Of a stretch of DNA of 64,000 nucleotides, positions 54,205-61,565 are shown piece by piece; the stretch's first letter is position 1; every line of letters starts with the position of its first letter. Source of the DNA: Laspinema palackyanum D2c (lineage in GTDB: Bacteria; Cyanobacteriota; Cyanobacteriia; Cyanobacteriales; Laspinemataceae). The position numbers and the translations under genes were made by a program. The notes below the pieces were generated by a model. The model was given only the letters and a program-made list of their open reading frames with translations. It was not told the origin of the DNA and ran no database searches. The stretch is taken from assembly GCF_025370875.1 (NCBI RefSeq), contig NZ_JAMXFD010000001.1, forward strand, positions 594,701 to 658,700, read 5' to 3'.

Positions 54205-54481
54205 CCCTTTCAGACTGGAAGGGGCTTCGGGCAATCATCCGGAACTTAAACGCTGAGAGTGCAAATCATGCCGTTACCGGGTAAACAGTTGATGAATACC
54301 CCCGTAATTCGGAGGATGTGAAAGTCTGAATTGCCAGACTCGTCTAAAAGGCGGACATCACGGTAGCGGTCAGCAAAAAGAGCACCTAAGGGTTTCGGAG
54401 AGTTCCAGCGGATTATGATTTATCCAGGAAAAAAACTCTCCACATTCTCGCCGTAAATGACGGGGTTTCCGACCCGTTTTT
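54205..54481 (+). ncRNA. Candidate structured RNA with pseudoknot, upstream of the sigma factor
   Basis: No ORF explains this stretch, but several stems do. CCCTTTCAGACTGGAAGGGG is a hairpin near 54206. GTTACCGGGTAAC is a 5-bp hairpin near 54272-54285. AGTCTG (54323-54328) pairs with CAGACT (54335-54340) inside an outer GATGT (54315-54319)/ACATC (54355-54359) stem. GGAACT (54241-54246) pairs with AGTTCC (54401-54406), and CGCTG (54251-54255) with CAGCG (54406-54410), in pseudoknot order. It ends in a terminator five bases before the sigma-factor ATG. The class is unknown; the size and pseudoknot recall HEARO/IscB-type RNAs, but no nuclease gene is present. Confidence 0.4.
54460..54481 (+). 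terminator. Terminator or attenuator directly before the sigma-factor start
   Basis: ACGGG (54460-54464) pairs with CCCGT (54473-54477), followed by TTTTT ending at 54481. The start codon ATG is at 54487, with no separate ribosome-binding site in between. It can end the upstream RNA or act as an attenuator for the sigma gene. Confidence 0.55.
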
Positions 54482-54486
54482 AATAG

Positions 54487-55143
54487 ATGAGTTACACTCC
54501 TTCTACATCCTGGCAAACGGGTGAGGCCACTAATTCTCAAGCCTCAGTGCAACCAGATAAACTGTCAAATTACGATTTAGTCCTGCGCTGTCAGGAGGGC
54601 CTGAGCCCTGACCGTTCTGCGTTTGCTGAACTGCTACGCCGTTATCAGTCTCATGTGGATAAAATTTTGTACCACTTGGCTCCTGATTGGCAAGACCGGG
54701 CAGATTTAGCACAGGAAGTTTGGATTCGGGTTTACCGGAATGTCAAACGGTTAAACGATCCGGTTAAATTCCGGGGTTGGTTGAGCCGAATTGCCACCAA
54801 TTTGTTCTACGATGAACTCAGGAAGCGCAAGCGGGTGCGCGACCCCCTCTCTTTAGATGCCCCTCGGATGTTAGAAGATGGGCAAATGGATTGGGAAATA
54901 GCGGCGGATGAGCCCGGTCCCGAAGATGACTTGACTACTCGCGAATTTTACGACCAATTACGCGCCGCGATCGCTGATTTACCTGAAGTATTCCGCACGA
55001 CTATCGTCTTGCGGGAAATTGAAGGATTAGCTTACGAAGAAATTGCTGAAATTACCGGCGTTTCTCTCGGCACTGTAAAATCCCGAATTGCCCGCGCCCG
55101 TCAGCGTCTGCAAGTTCAACTTCAAAGTTATTTGGACAGTTAG
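54487..55143 (+). CDS. ECF sigma factor, SigG-like
   Basis: 218 residues. Region 2 runs from about 37 (LRCQEGLSPDRSAFAELLRR, DLAQEVWIRVYRNVKRLNDP) through the -10-binding part FRGWLSRIATNLFYDELRKR; region 4 is LPEVFRTTIVLREIEGLAYE, EIAEITGVSLGTVKSRIARA. The linker between them carries an acidic stretch (DWEIAADEPGPEDDL). It belongs to the group-3 sigma factors that cyanobacteria use for envelope or light/redox stress. The next gene, 169 bases on, encodes its likely membrane-bound anti-sigma factor. The start lacks a clear ribosome-binding site because of the adjoining terminator. Confidence 0.93.
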   Translation: MSYTPSTSWQTGEATNSQASVQPDKLSNYDLVLRCQEGLSPDRSAFAELLRRYQSHVDKILYHLAPDWQDRADLAQEVWIRVYRNVKRLNDPVKFRGWLSRIATNLFYDELRKRKRVRDPLSLDAPRMLEDGQMDWEIAADEPGPEDDLTTREFYDQLRAAIADLPEVFRTTIVLREIEGLAYEEIAEITGVSLGTVKSRIARARQRLQVQLQSYLDS

Positions 55144-55312
55144 GCGTCGGGTTGCGGTGTTGTTTTAAACGCCTGTTTCTCATGTAACTTAACGTTGTAT
55201 TTCTCAACGTTAGACGCCCAATCTATTCAGATATGATTATTACTAAACAAGCTTGCAGTTGTGATTATTATTCAGGGTGCATTATCCAGTTTGATTTGGT
55301 GGTGGTGTTGAC

Positions 55313-57298
55313 ATGAATCCTAACTATGAATCCCATCACGCTCCCCAAAAACCAGCCCTAGGGGGTTCACGATTTTTTAACTTAACCGATCGCAATCAGC
55401 CAATGGCACTATGGAATTCCGTGACCCCAGATTCAGCCCAGCTCGACGATGATCTCACCGCCGATCAATTTGAATTACTCAGTGCTTATCTCGACGGTGA
55501 AGTAACTGACACCGAACGTCAGCAAGTTGAGGGCTGGCTAGAAAATGATGGCTCACTCCGAGACTTACATTCGAGACTCTCAACCCTGCATCAGGGATGG
55601 ACGTCCCTCCCGGCACCGCCGGAGAGCCAGCCTGTAGATGCCTTGCTCAAGGGTGTTTTTAGTCGGATTGACGAAATCGAACAACAAGAATCTTTCACCG
55701 CCATCGTTACGGATCACACTGTTGCCGCTATTTCTGCCGATCGCATTGAGTTGCTGAGTGCTTACCTCGATGGTGAGGTTTCTGAAACTGAACGTCAGCA
55801 AGTGGAAACTTGGCTCTCCACTAATGCCTCACTCAGAGACTTACATTCGAGACTCTTATCCCTGCATCAGGGATGGACTTCGCTCCCAGCACCGTCAGAG
55901 GTACAACCTGTCGATTCCTTGCTCAATGGTGTCTTTAGTCGGATTGAGGAAATCGAACAACAAGAAGCCGTCACGCCTTTTGTTGCCGATCGCCCGGTTG
56001 CCGCGATTCCTGTAGATCGATTTGAGTTACTCAGTGCTTACCTCGATGGTGAGGTGACTGAAACTGAACATCAGCAAGTCGAAGCTTGGCTCTCTAGTGA
56101 TCCTTCATTCCGAGACTTACATTCGAGACTCTTATCCCTGCATCAGGAATTCGTCTCCCTCCCGGCACCGTTGGAGGCGCAACCTGTCGATGCCTTACTC
56201 AATGGCGTCTTTAGTCGGATTGACGAAATCGCACAACCAGAAGCCGTCACCCCTCTAGTTGGCGATCGCGCCGTTGCCGCGATTCCTGCAGATAGATTTG
56301 AGTTGCTCAGTGCCTATCTCGATGGTGAGACAACACAGACTGAATCGGAACAAGTTGAAAGCTGGCTCTCCAGTGATGCGGCACTTCGTCAGGTCTATGC
56401 GGGACTCTTAACCCTGCATCAGGAATGGGTTTCCCTCCCGGCACCGTTGGAGGCGCAACCTGTAGATGCCTTGCTCAGTGCGGTCTTTAGTCGGATTGAC
56501 GAAATCGCACAACCAGAAGCCGTCACGCATCTGGTTGGCGATCGCGCCGTTGCTGCGATTCCTGCGGCGCAATTTGAGTTACTCAGTGCTTACCTCGATG
56601 GTGAGGCAACTTATGCTGAATCTCAGCTCGTGGAAAGTTTGCTCTCCAGTGATGCCACATTCAGACAGGTCCATTCGAGACTCTTAAACCTCCGTCAGGA
56701 ATTAGTTTCCCTCCCGGCACCGCTGGAGGCACAACCTCTCGATTCCTTACTCGCTGGGGTCTTTAGTCGCATTGATCAACTCGAACAATTGGAAGCTAAA
56801 ATTCCGATGGTTTGTGAAGGAGAAAATGTGGCACTTGCTGCGGGACGCTTTGAATTGGTCAGTGCTTATATCGATGGTGAAGCAACTCAGAGCGAACGTC
56901 GTCAGGTTCAAGAGTGGCTCGCTCGCGATCCCGAGGTGAAACGCCTGTATTTGAACTTGATTAAACTGCGTGAAAGTGTGCAAGTTTTGCCAGTTCCTGC
57001 GCCGGTGCAACCTGTGCAAGAAACGGTGCAGAACTTGTTCCGACGCCTCGATCGCCAGCGTCAGCGGCGGGTTTTATGGGGTGGGGTGGCGATCGCTGCC
57101 TTGGTTTTAGCAGGGCTATCGAGTCTTATCTTCCGAGATCGCACCTACAGCCCTCAAATGGCAACGGTCCCAGCAGAAACCCAAACGCCTTCCGAACGCT
57201 TGATGATTGCCTTGAATGGTTCAGTGGTCGAAATTCCGGAAGCTCCGGAAGCCACAGAACCCAAACCCATTGAATCCCGCGCTCTGTTTGTGGAATAA
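55313..57298 (+). CDS. Putative membrane anti-sigma factor with six tandem 92-residue repeats
   Basis: 661 residues. After a 48-residue polar N-terminus come six repeats with an exact 92-residue period: the motif (F/I)ELLSAYLDGE starts at residues 53, 145, 237, 329 and 421, and FELVSAYIDGE at 513. Each repeat continues with a helix (ERQQVExWLSSD...RLLSLHQ), VSLPAP and a VFSRIDEI segment. This is the pattern of the anti-sigma helical bundle, but without the zinc-binding His/Cys residues. A membrane span (about 587-607, LWGGVAIAALVLAGLSSLIF) and a short outer tail follow. Repeats 3-5 are nearly identical in their linkers, which indicates recent duplication. It lies just after the sigma gene. 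Confidence 0.85.
   Translation: MNPNYESHHAPQKPALGGSRFFNLTDRNQPMALWNSVTPDSAQLDDDLTADQFELLSAYLDGEVTDTERQQVEGWLENDGSLRDLHSRLSTLHQGWTSLPAPPESQPVDALLKGVFSRIDEIEQQESFTAIVTDHTVAAISADRIELLSAYLDGEVSETERQQVETWLSTNASLRDLHSRLLSLHQGWTSLPAPSEVQPVDSLLNGVFSRIEEIEQQEAVTPFVADRPVAAIPVDRFELLSAYLDGEVTETEHQQVEAWLSSDPSFRDLHSRLLSLHQEFVSLPAPLEAQPVDALLNGVFSRIDEIAQPEAVTPLVGDRAVAAIPADRFELLSAYLDGETTQTESEQVESWLSSDAALRQVYAGLLTLHQEWVSLPAPLEAQPVDALLSAVFSRIDEIAQPEAVTHLVGDRAVAAIPAAQFELLSAYLDGEATYAESQLVESLLSSDATFRQVHSRLLNLRQELVSLPAPLEAQPLDSLLAGVFSRIDQLEQLEAKIPMVCEGENVALAAGRFELVSAYIDGEATQSERRQVQEWLARDPEVKRLYLNLIKLRESVQVLPVPAPVQPVQETVQNLFRRLDRQRQRRVLWGGVAIAALVLAGLSSLIFRDRTYSPQMATVPAETQTPSERLMIALNGSVVEIPEAPEATEPKPIESRALFVE
55457..57080 (+). 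repeat. Six tandem 276-bp coding repeats
   Basis: Repeat units begin at about 55457, 55733, 56009, 56285, 56561 and 56837. The nucleotide sequence GTCTTTAGTCGGATTGACGA and its continuation recur almost unchanged in the middle units; the last unit is the most diverged. Confidence 0.9.
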
Positions 57299-57486
57299 TG
57301 GGATGCGCTCCATCGGTTGACTGAGGTGTTTCCACCGGATGATCAACATCCCGAATCTGAAGGTTAATTCTAAAGTGGATTACCCCAGGGCTCAGGTCTC
57401 GTTGATGTGAAATGGGCAAAGATAATACAAAAATACCAGAGATTGGGTGAAAAGAACGAATAAAACGGGTGTTCCGATCGGCGATC

Positions 57487-57547
57487 GCCCATAGCTAGAG
57501 CTACTCCCTTCTTCAAAGGATGAGGCTCGATCTAGCTATGGGCTTTT
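57487..57547 (+). terminator. Hairpin with T-run after the anti-sigma gene
   Basis: GCCCATAGCTAGA (57487-57499) and TCTAGCTATGGGC (57531-57543) are perfect 13-base arms around a 31-base loop, followed by TTTT. It probably ends the sigma/anti-sigma transcript. Confidence 0.65.
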
Positions 57548-58069
57548 GCTTGAAACCCTCTATACCACCCCTAAATCCCAGGGAACATTCGGGAGGGCCA
57601 AAAAACCCCCAGAATTTGTAGGAACAATTTGATAAAAGATACTGACCCGAATGATTGAAACTTGTTATAACTCCGGTTTCTTCCCCTGTCTAAGCGGCTG
57701 GATATTTTTTGTAGCACCGTCAAACCAGAAGAGTTTTCCTTAGAGTTAGAAAGGAATCCGATAGGAGAAACCGAACTATTTATCTAGGCTCTCCGTACAA
57801 TCTCGGAACCCAGTTTTGGGATGAAACTGAGGGATGACAGCCAAAAACTGAGGGTGAAAACTGAATTGCTAATTCCTACGAAATTTTAGGATACGGATAA
57901 GAGAGTGCGTCAGAAGAGGAAAGGTTAGAAACCTGGTTTCTTTACCCAGTCTCGACCCATTCGCCACCCAATAGGACCAGAAGGCCAGTTTCCGGTCCTC
58001 TGAATTGAAGAAGCCTGAATTAATCCCCTAAAGCATCGGTTCAGCCATTAGAAAAAATCTGTCTTAACT

Positions 58070-58098
58070 CCTTCATGAGCTGCGATGAAGGGTTTTTT
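58070..58098 (+). terminator. Intrinsic terminator of unknown transcript
   Basis: CCTTCAT and ATGAAGG arms around GAGCTGCG, then GTTTTTT. No ORF ends just upstream, so it may close a noncoding RNA or be a repeat. Confidence 0.55.
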
Positions 58099-58844
58099 CT
58101 CCGTAATTTCACGGAAGCCCTAGCGCTCCCCAAACCCGAAGTCTAAACCGACTAATCCGGGTCAATGGAATCCCGACCCGGGGAATATTCCCGGAGAGAT
58201 TTACCCTCTGTAGATAAAACTTTACCCAATTTTTATTCTTCCTGCTTCTGGGTTCATTGGTCCTTGCCCGGTCCGGTTATATAAATTGTTTAGAGGGAAT
58301 CCATAGAGCAGTAACTTTACTAAAGATTTACACACATTTCCCTGTTATATAGGGAACAATAGGATTGATATCATATCAATGACTTTATAGCATCCTCCTT
58401 TAGAGATAAGCTCTAAATGGGAATTGCACCGATTGTAGATGCTCTACAGGGGATGACGATCGTAGATCTGGAATCCCATACTGTAAAGAAAGCGAAACCC
58501 TTACAGAGGTTTTCCGTCTTCGAGCAGGTAGGGGGGGAGTTTAGGGGTGATTGGCTTTCGAGATCTTCCGTTTTTGGAGGGATGGAGAGTCATAGAGTCA
58601 TCGAAGCATAACCCGTCTGAGTCTGAGTTACCCGGTTACATCCAGCAGTTTAGAAACCCTTCCTCGCCGATAGAGCAATCACTCTGGCGATCGCGATTAT
58701 TCCCTCGCGGACCAATTTTTTGAGGGGGCTTCATAAAAGTTAACCTCCGGTTGAGGGAGACTGGAGAAATTGAGGGGTGAAGTTCCGGATAATTTTGAAG
58801 CATTTAAACGTCATTCTATTTAGTCTATAACAGGAGAGGAACCC

Positions 58845-59390
58845 ATGAATCTTAAACAGCTATTACAACTCGCGATCGCTGGGGTTGTAGCAATCTCTGT
58901 TCCCCTGATCAGCGCCCAAAAATCTGTAGCCCAGTCGGGAGCACCCTTGAGTTCCTTTCAGTGTCAGATTTCTGCGGATCAACTCTTCGTCACCCTAGCG
59001 GTTCGCCAAAATGGACAGGTGTCTGACCCCATGATCGTCTGGAAAACCGAAGAATTTAGTGGTGCAGGATACACCCCGGAACGCCGCTGTACAGAAGTCA
59101 CGAACCGTCTCAATTCCTTGTTACAAGAAAATAACCAGAGTTTACAGGGACTGTACATGACCGCTGGATTAGTTAATGGTGAGGCGGTCCTCTGTGCCGT
59201 TAGCAGCACCCGAGCCGGTTGTAATACCAGAAATGTCCTGTTTACCCTCAACCATGCCAACCGTCGCAACCCCAGCCAAATGTTAAGAAATCTGGCAAGT
59301 GCGGGGGTTGTGGGTAGTGGGAACGCGATTCAAGAGTCCGGAGGACAACCCTACGTTGATTTAGATATCTTAGTCAATCAACTCTTCTAA
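58845..59390 (+). CDS. COP23-domain exported protein
   Basis: 181 residues after AGGAGAGGAACCC at the start. The signal peptide ends near SVAQ. The mature part matches the COP23 (circadian oscillating protein 23) pattern: FQCQISADQLFVTLAVRQNG, PMIVWKTEEFSGAGYTPERR, CTEVTNRLNSLLQENNQSLQ, GLYMTAGLVNGEAVLCAVSS, GCNTRNVLFTLNHANRRNPS. COP23 was first seen as a membrane-associated protein with a daily rhythm in a unicellular cyanobacterium. Its role is unknown. A second, diverged member follows after 113 bases. Confidence 0.9.
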   Translation: MNLKQLLQLAIAGVVAISVPLISAQKSVAQSGAPLSSFQCQISADQLFVTLAVRQNGQVSDPMIVWKTEEFSGAGYTPERRCTEVTNRLNSLLQENNQSLQGLYMTAGLVNGEAVLCAVSSTRAGCNTRNVLFTLNHANRRNPSQMLRNLASAGVVGSGNAIQESGGQPYVDLDILVNQLF

Positions 59391-59503
59391 TCCTCCTATT
59401 CTTGGAACTTGTACAAAGTATTTTGCTGGAAATCGCCGAGGCTTGGCGAGCTGGAATGGCAAGATTTCAGTGGATTGGTCCAGTCAGGAAAGAGAACCAA
59501 ATT

Positions 59504-60037
59504 ATGAGTCTGAAAAAAATGGGCCGATGGGTTGCAGCCCTTTTACTGGCAACCCCAGGAGGTTTACTCCTATCCCCCAGCAGTATGGCGTCATCCCCCA
59601 CTTCAGTGGTGTCTTTTGAATGCCAGCCCTCGGATAACTTTTATACGATTCGAGCGGTCCGAACCGATGGTTCTGTCTCAGAGTCGATGATTTCTTGGAA
59701 AAATCAAGACTATCGCAGTTCCGATGAATCGCGGGCAACCTGTCAGCAGGTGTCAAACCAACTGAATGCGGTGTTGCGTAATAATGGCAACAGCCTGAGT
59801 GGGTTATATCTCACCGTTGGACGAGTCAATGGGGAGATGGTCGTTTGTGCCGTGAATGGCACTGATGTCGGCTGCAATCGCCAGAATGTTTTGTTTGCCT
59901 TCAATGGCAATAACCGCGCCGAACCCGCTAGATTGTTGGCGGGATTGCTCGGGACCGAAAGCTTAATTAACCTAGTCGTAGTGGGGAATTTGTTGCAGGA
60001 TTTTTCCCCCCTGCCTACGCTAATTTCGACCGGGTAG
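59504..60037 (+). CDS. COP23-like exported protein, second member
   Basis: The frame opens at a TTG (59402); the ATG at 59504 (MSLKKMGRWVAALLLATPGG) starts a signal peptide (177 residues). The same order of blocks as in the previous protein is present: FECQPSDNFYTIRAVRTDGS, SMISWKNQDYRSSDESRATC, QQVSNQLNAVLRNNGNSLSG, LYLTVGRVNGEMVVCAVNGT and GCNRQNVLFAFNGN. It is shorter in the segment that is FSGAGYTPERRC in the first protein. Tandem duplication is likely. Both Cys pairs are kept, which suggests disulfides outside the cytoplasm. Confidence 0.82.
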   Translation: MSLKKMGRWVAALLLATPGGLLLSPSSMASSPTSVVSFECQPSDNFYTIRAVRTDGSVSESMISWKNQDYRSSDESRATCQQVSNQLNAVLRNNGNSLSGLYLTVGRVNGEMVVCAVNGTDVGCNRQNVLFAFNGNNRAEPARLLAGLLGTESLINLVVVGNLLQDFSPLPTLISTG

Positions 60038-60084
60038 TGGAGATTCTGTTTGAACCCCAAGGAGAAAAGAAGTGAGGAAAGCGT

Positions 60085-60198
60085 ATGAGCTTTATCCAGA
60101 TAGCCCGCGATTTGTGCGGAACGCGGCGCGATCGCCAAGCTTTGCACCGCCCGATCGCGCCGGTTGGTCACTCCTTGAGAGTGCCTATTTGTAAATAA
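60085..60198 (+). CDS. Possible 37-residue small ORF
   Basis: ATG at 60085 follows GAGGAAAGCGT, a good ribosome-binding site. The peptide MSFIQIARDLCGTRRDRQAL, then HRPIAPVGHSLRVPICK, is basic, with no signal or membrane segment. Its stop codon falls in the first arm of the terminator. The RBS and terminator support expression, but the codon pattern is neutral and no family is recognised. Confidence 0.3.
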   Translation: MSFIQIARDLCGTRRDRQALHRPIAPVGHSLRVPICK

Positions 60199-60232
60199 CC
60201 TAGAGAGAGGTGAAACTTTCTCTAGGTTTTTT
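60197..60232 (+). terminator. Intrinsic terminator after the COP23 genes
   Basis: AACCTAGAGA (60197-60206) and TCTCTAGGTT (60219-60228) arms with a TTTTTT run ending at 60232. Confidence 0.85.
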
Positions 60233-60441
60233 ATTCAGAAAAATAGAGAGAAAATATCAAAGGTTACCGGAGCAATTCACGCTCTCGGCAGATCCCATCA
60301 CCAAAGCGCTATCATCCTTCAGGTTCCCCCCGGATTAAAATTCCTGTGCCGGGGTCTAACCTATCAGGAAAACATGGGCTTGAAGGGTTAAAAATTCTCC
60401 GGTCAAACCGCTCGATTCAAAACTCGATATTACCCATTTTT

Positions 60442-61434
60442 ATGCTATTATTTGGTCGATTTCCGACTTATTTGTTCGCCACAACTGGCGCTCTGGCGAT
60501 CACCTTGGCGGTGCGGATGAACCTGGCCCTCCCCCTAGTGGCGAGTCGCTCTTTAGCCCCGGAACAGGTGAATGCGATCGCCTCCCAAACTACGGTGATT
60601 ATTGCCCAAGGTTTACAAGAAGGAGACATCGAAGCCCGCCAAGAATGGAATCCAGGATCTGGGGTGATTGTCGCCCGGGATGGCAATACTTACTCCGTCT
60701 TAACCGCCCTCCATGTCGTCAGAACCCGCGAAGTGGTTTATGGGGTCAGGACCAGTGACGGCAAAGTGCATCAAGTGGATGATGTGGAGACCCAACGTAA
60801 TATTATTCCCCTGGGAGAAGAACTAGGGGAGTTCGGCGAGACGATTCAGGGACTCGATCTGGCGATCGTCACCTTTACCAGCACTCAGGACTATCCCATT
60901 GCGGTGATGGGAGACTCCCCCCACATCGATCTCGGTGCACCCGTCTATATCTCCGGTTGGCCGAATCCTGAAGACGAAAGCGCCCGCCGAGTCCGTGAGT
61001 TCCGGGAGGGAAATCTTACGGACATTGCCAATCCTCCCTCGGATGATGGGGGATACAGCTTGCTCTATACCAACGAGACGAAGCGGGGGATGAGCGGAGG
61101 ACCCGTTTTTAACCAAGAGGGCGAGTTAGTCGGCATTCACGGACGGGGACGCGCTCAGGAAGACCGCTATTGTGTCGATCCCGAGTTAAGCCAAAACAAT
61201 AGTTGCGGGATCCAAACCCTGCATTTTATCGATCGCGTCCAACGGGAGCAACTGGCCCTCTCGTTTGCGGAACCTCCTGTGGATCCAGAGGTGATCGCCC
61301 ACGGGATGACCAATATGGAAGAGGCGGACACGATTGAAGATATTTATAAAGATTTTACTTTCTTGCGATCGCTCCTGCGGGATGGCCCCTCTGGGGGTTG
61401 CTCTAGCCTCTTACTGGGAGAACCTTGCAACTGA
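60442..61434 (+). CDS. Exported trypsin-like serine protease
   Basis: The frame reaches back to a GTG at 60346, but the ATG at 60442 (MLLFGRFPTYLFATTGALAI) begins a membrane/signal segment (330 residues). The catalytic triad is visible: His in SVLTALHVVRTREVV, Asp in IQGLDLAIVTFTS and Ser in KRGMSGGPVFNQEGELVGIH. No PDZ domain follows, so it is the V8/trypsin-like rather than the Deg/HtrA type. It probably acts in the periplasm. A Cys pair (YCVDPELSQNNSC) lies in the C-terminal part. It sits between the COP23 genes and the porin gene. Confidence 0.88.
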   Translation: MLLFGRFPTYLFATTGALAITLAVRMNLALPLVASRSLAPEQVNAIASQTTVIIAQGLQEGDIEARQEWNPGSGVIVARDGNTYSVLTALHVVRTREVVYGVRTSDGKVHQVDDVETQRNIIPLGEELGEFGETIQGLDLAIVTFTSTQDYPIAVMGDSPHIDLGAPVYISGWPNPEDESARRVREFREGNLTDIANPPSDDGGYSLLYTNETKRGMSGGPVFNQEGELVGIHGRGRAQEDRYCVDPELSQNNSCGIQTLHFIDRVQREQLALSFAEPPVDPEVIAHGMTNMEEADTIEDIYKDFTFLRSLLRDGPSGGCSSLLLGEPCN

Positions 61435-61565
61435 GACGCCTGAAATTTCCCCATTTTGGGACTGCTTCCGAGAGAATGAGATGGGAAACACCCTACCCCC
61501 TTTCCTCCCTTTATGTGGCATTTTATCCCAGAGACCTTATCCACAGCTTGTTTTATCTGACTCGC

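Larger units (their letters stand above)
57299..58844. other. 1.5 kb gene-poor region with hairpins
   Basis: No gene is supported. The only sizeable frame (58417-58611, 64 residues) has no ribosome-binding site and no recognisable motif. Terminator-like hairpins lie at 57487-57547 and 58070-58098. AT-rich tracts at 58255-58400 may hold promoters. It separates the anti-sigma gene from the envelope cluster. Confidence 0.55.
60038..60441. other. Intergenic region between COP23-like and protease genes
   Basis: About 400 bases with a possible 37-codon frame (60085-60198) and a strong terminator (60197-60232). The rest, up to the protease start, shows no gene. Confidence 0.5.

Noticed and set aside
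54205..54481. RNase P RNA, tmRNA or 6S RNA as identity of the structured RNA
   Set aside because: The hallmark sequences of RNase P RNA and the tRNA-like ends of tmRNA are absent, and the layout is not the single long rod of 6S RNA.
58417..58611. A 64-residue plus-strand frame before the COP23 genes
   Set aside because: No ribosome-binding site, no motif and no nearby terminator; it sits alone in a hairpin-rich intergenic stretch.
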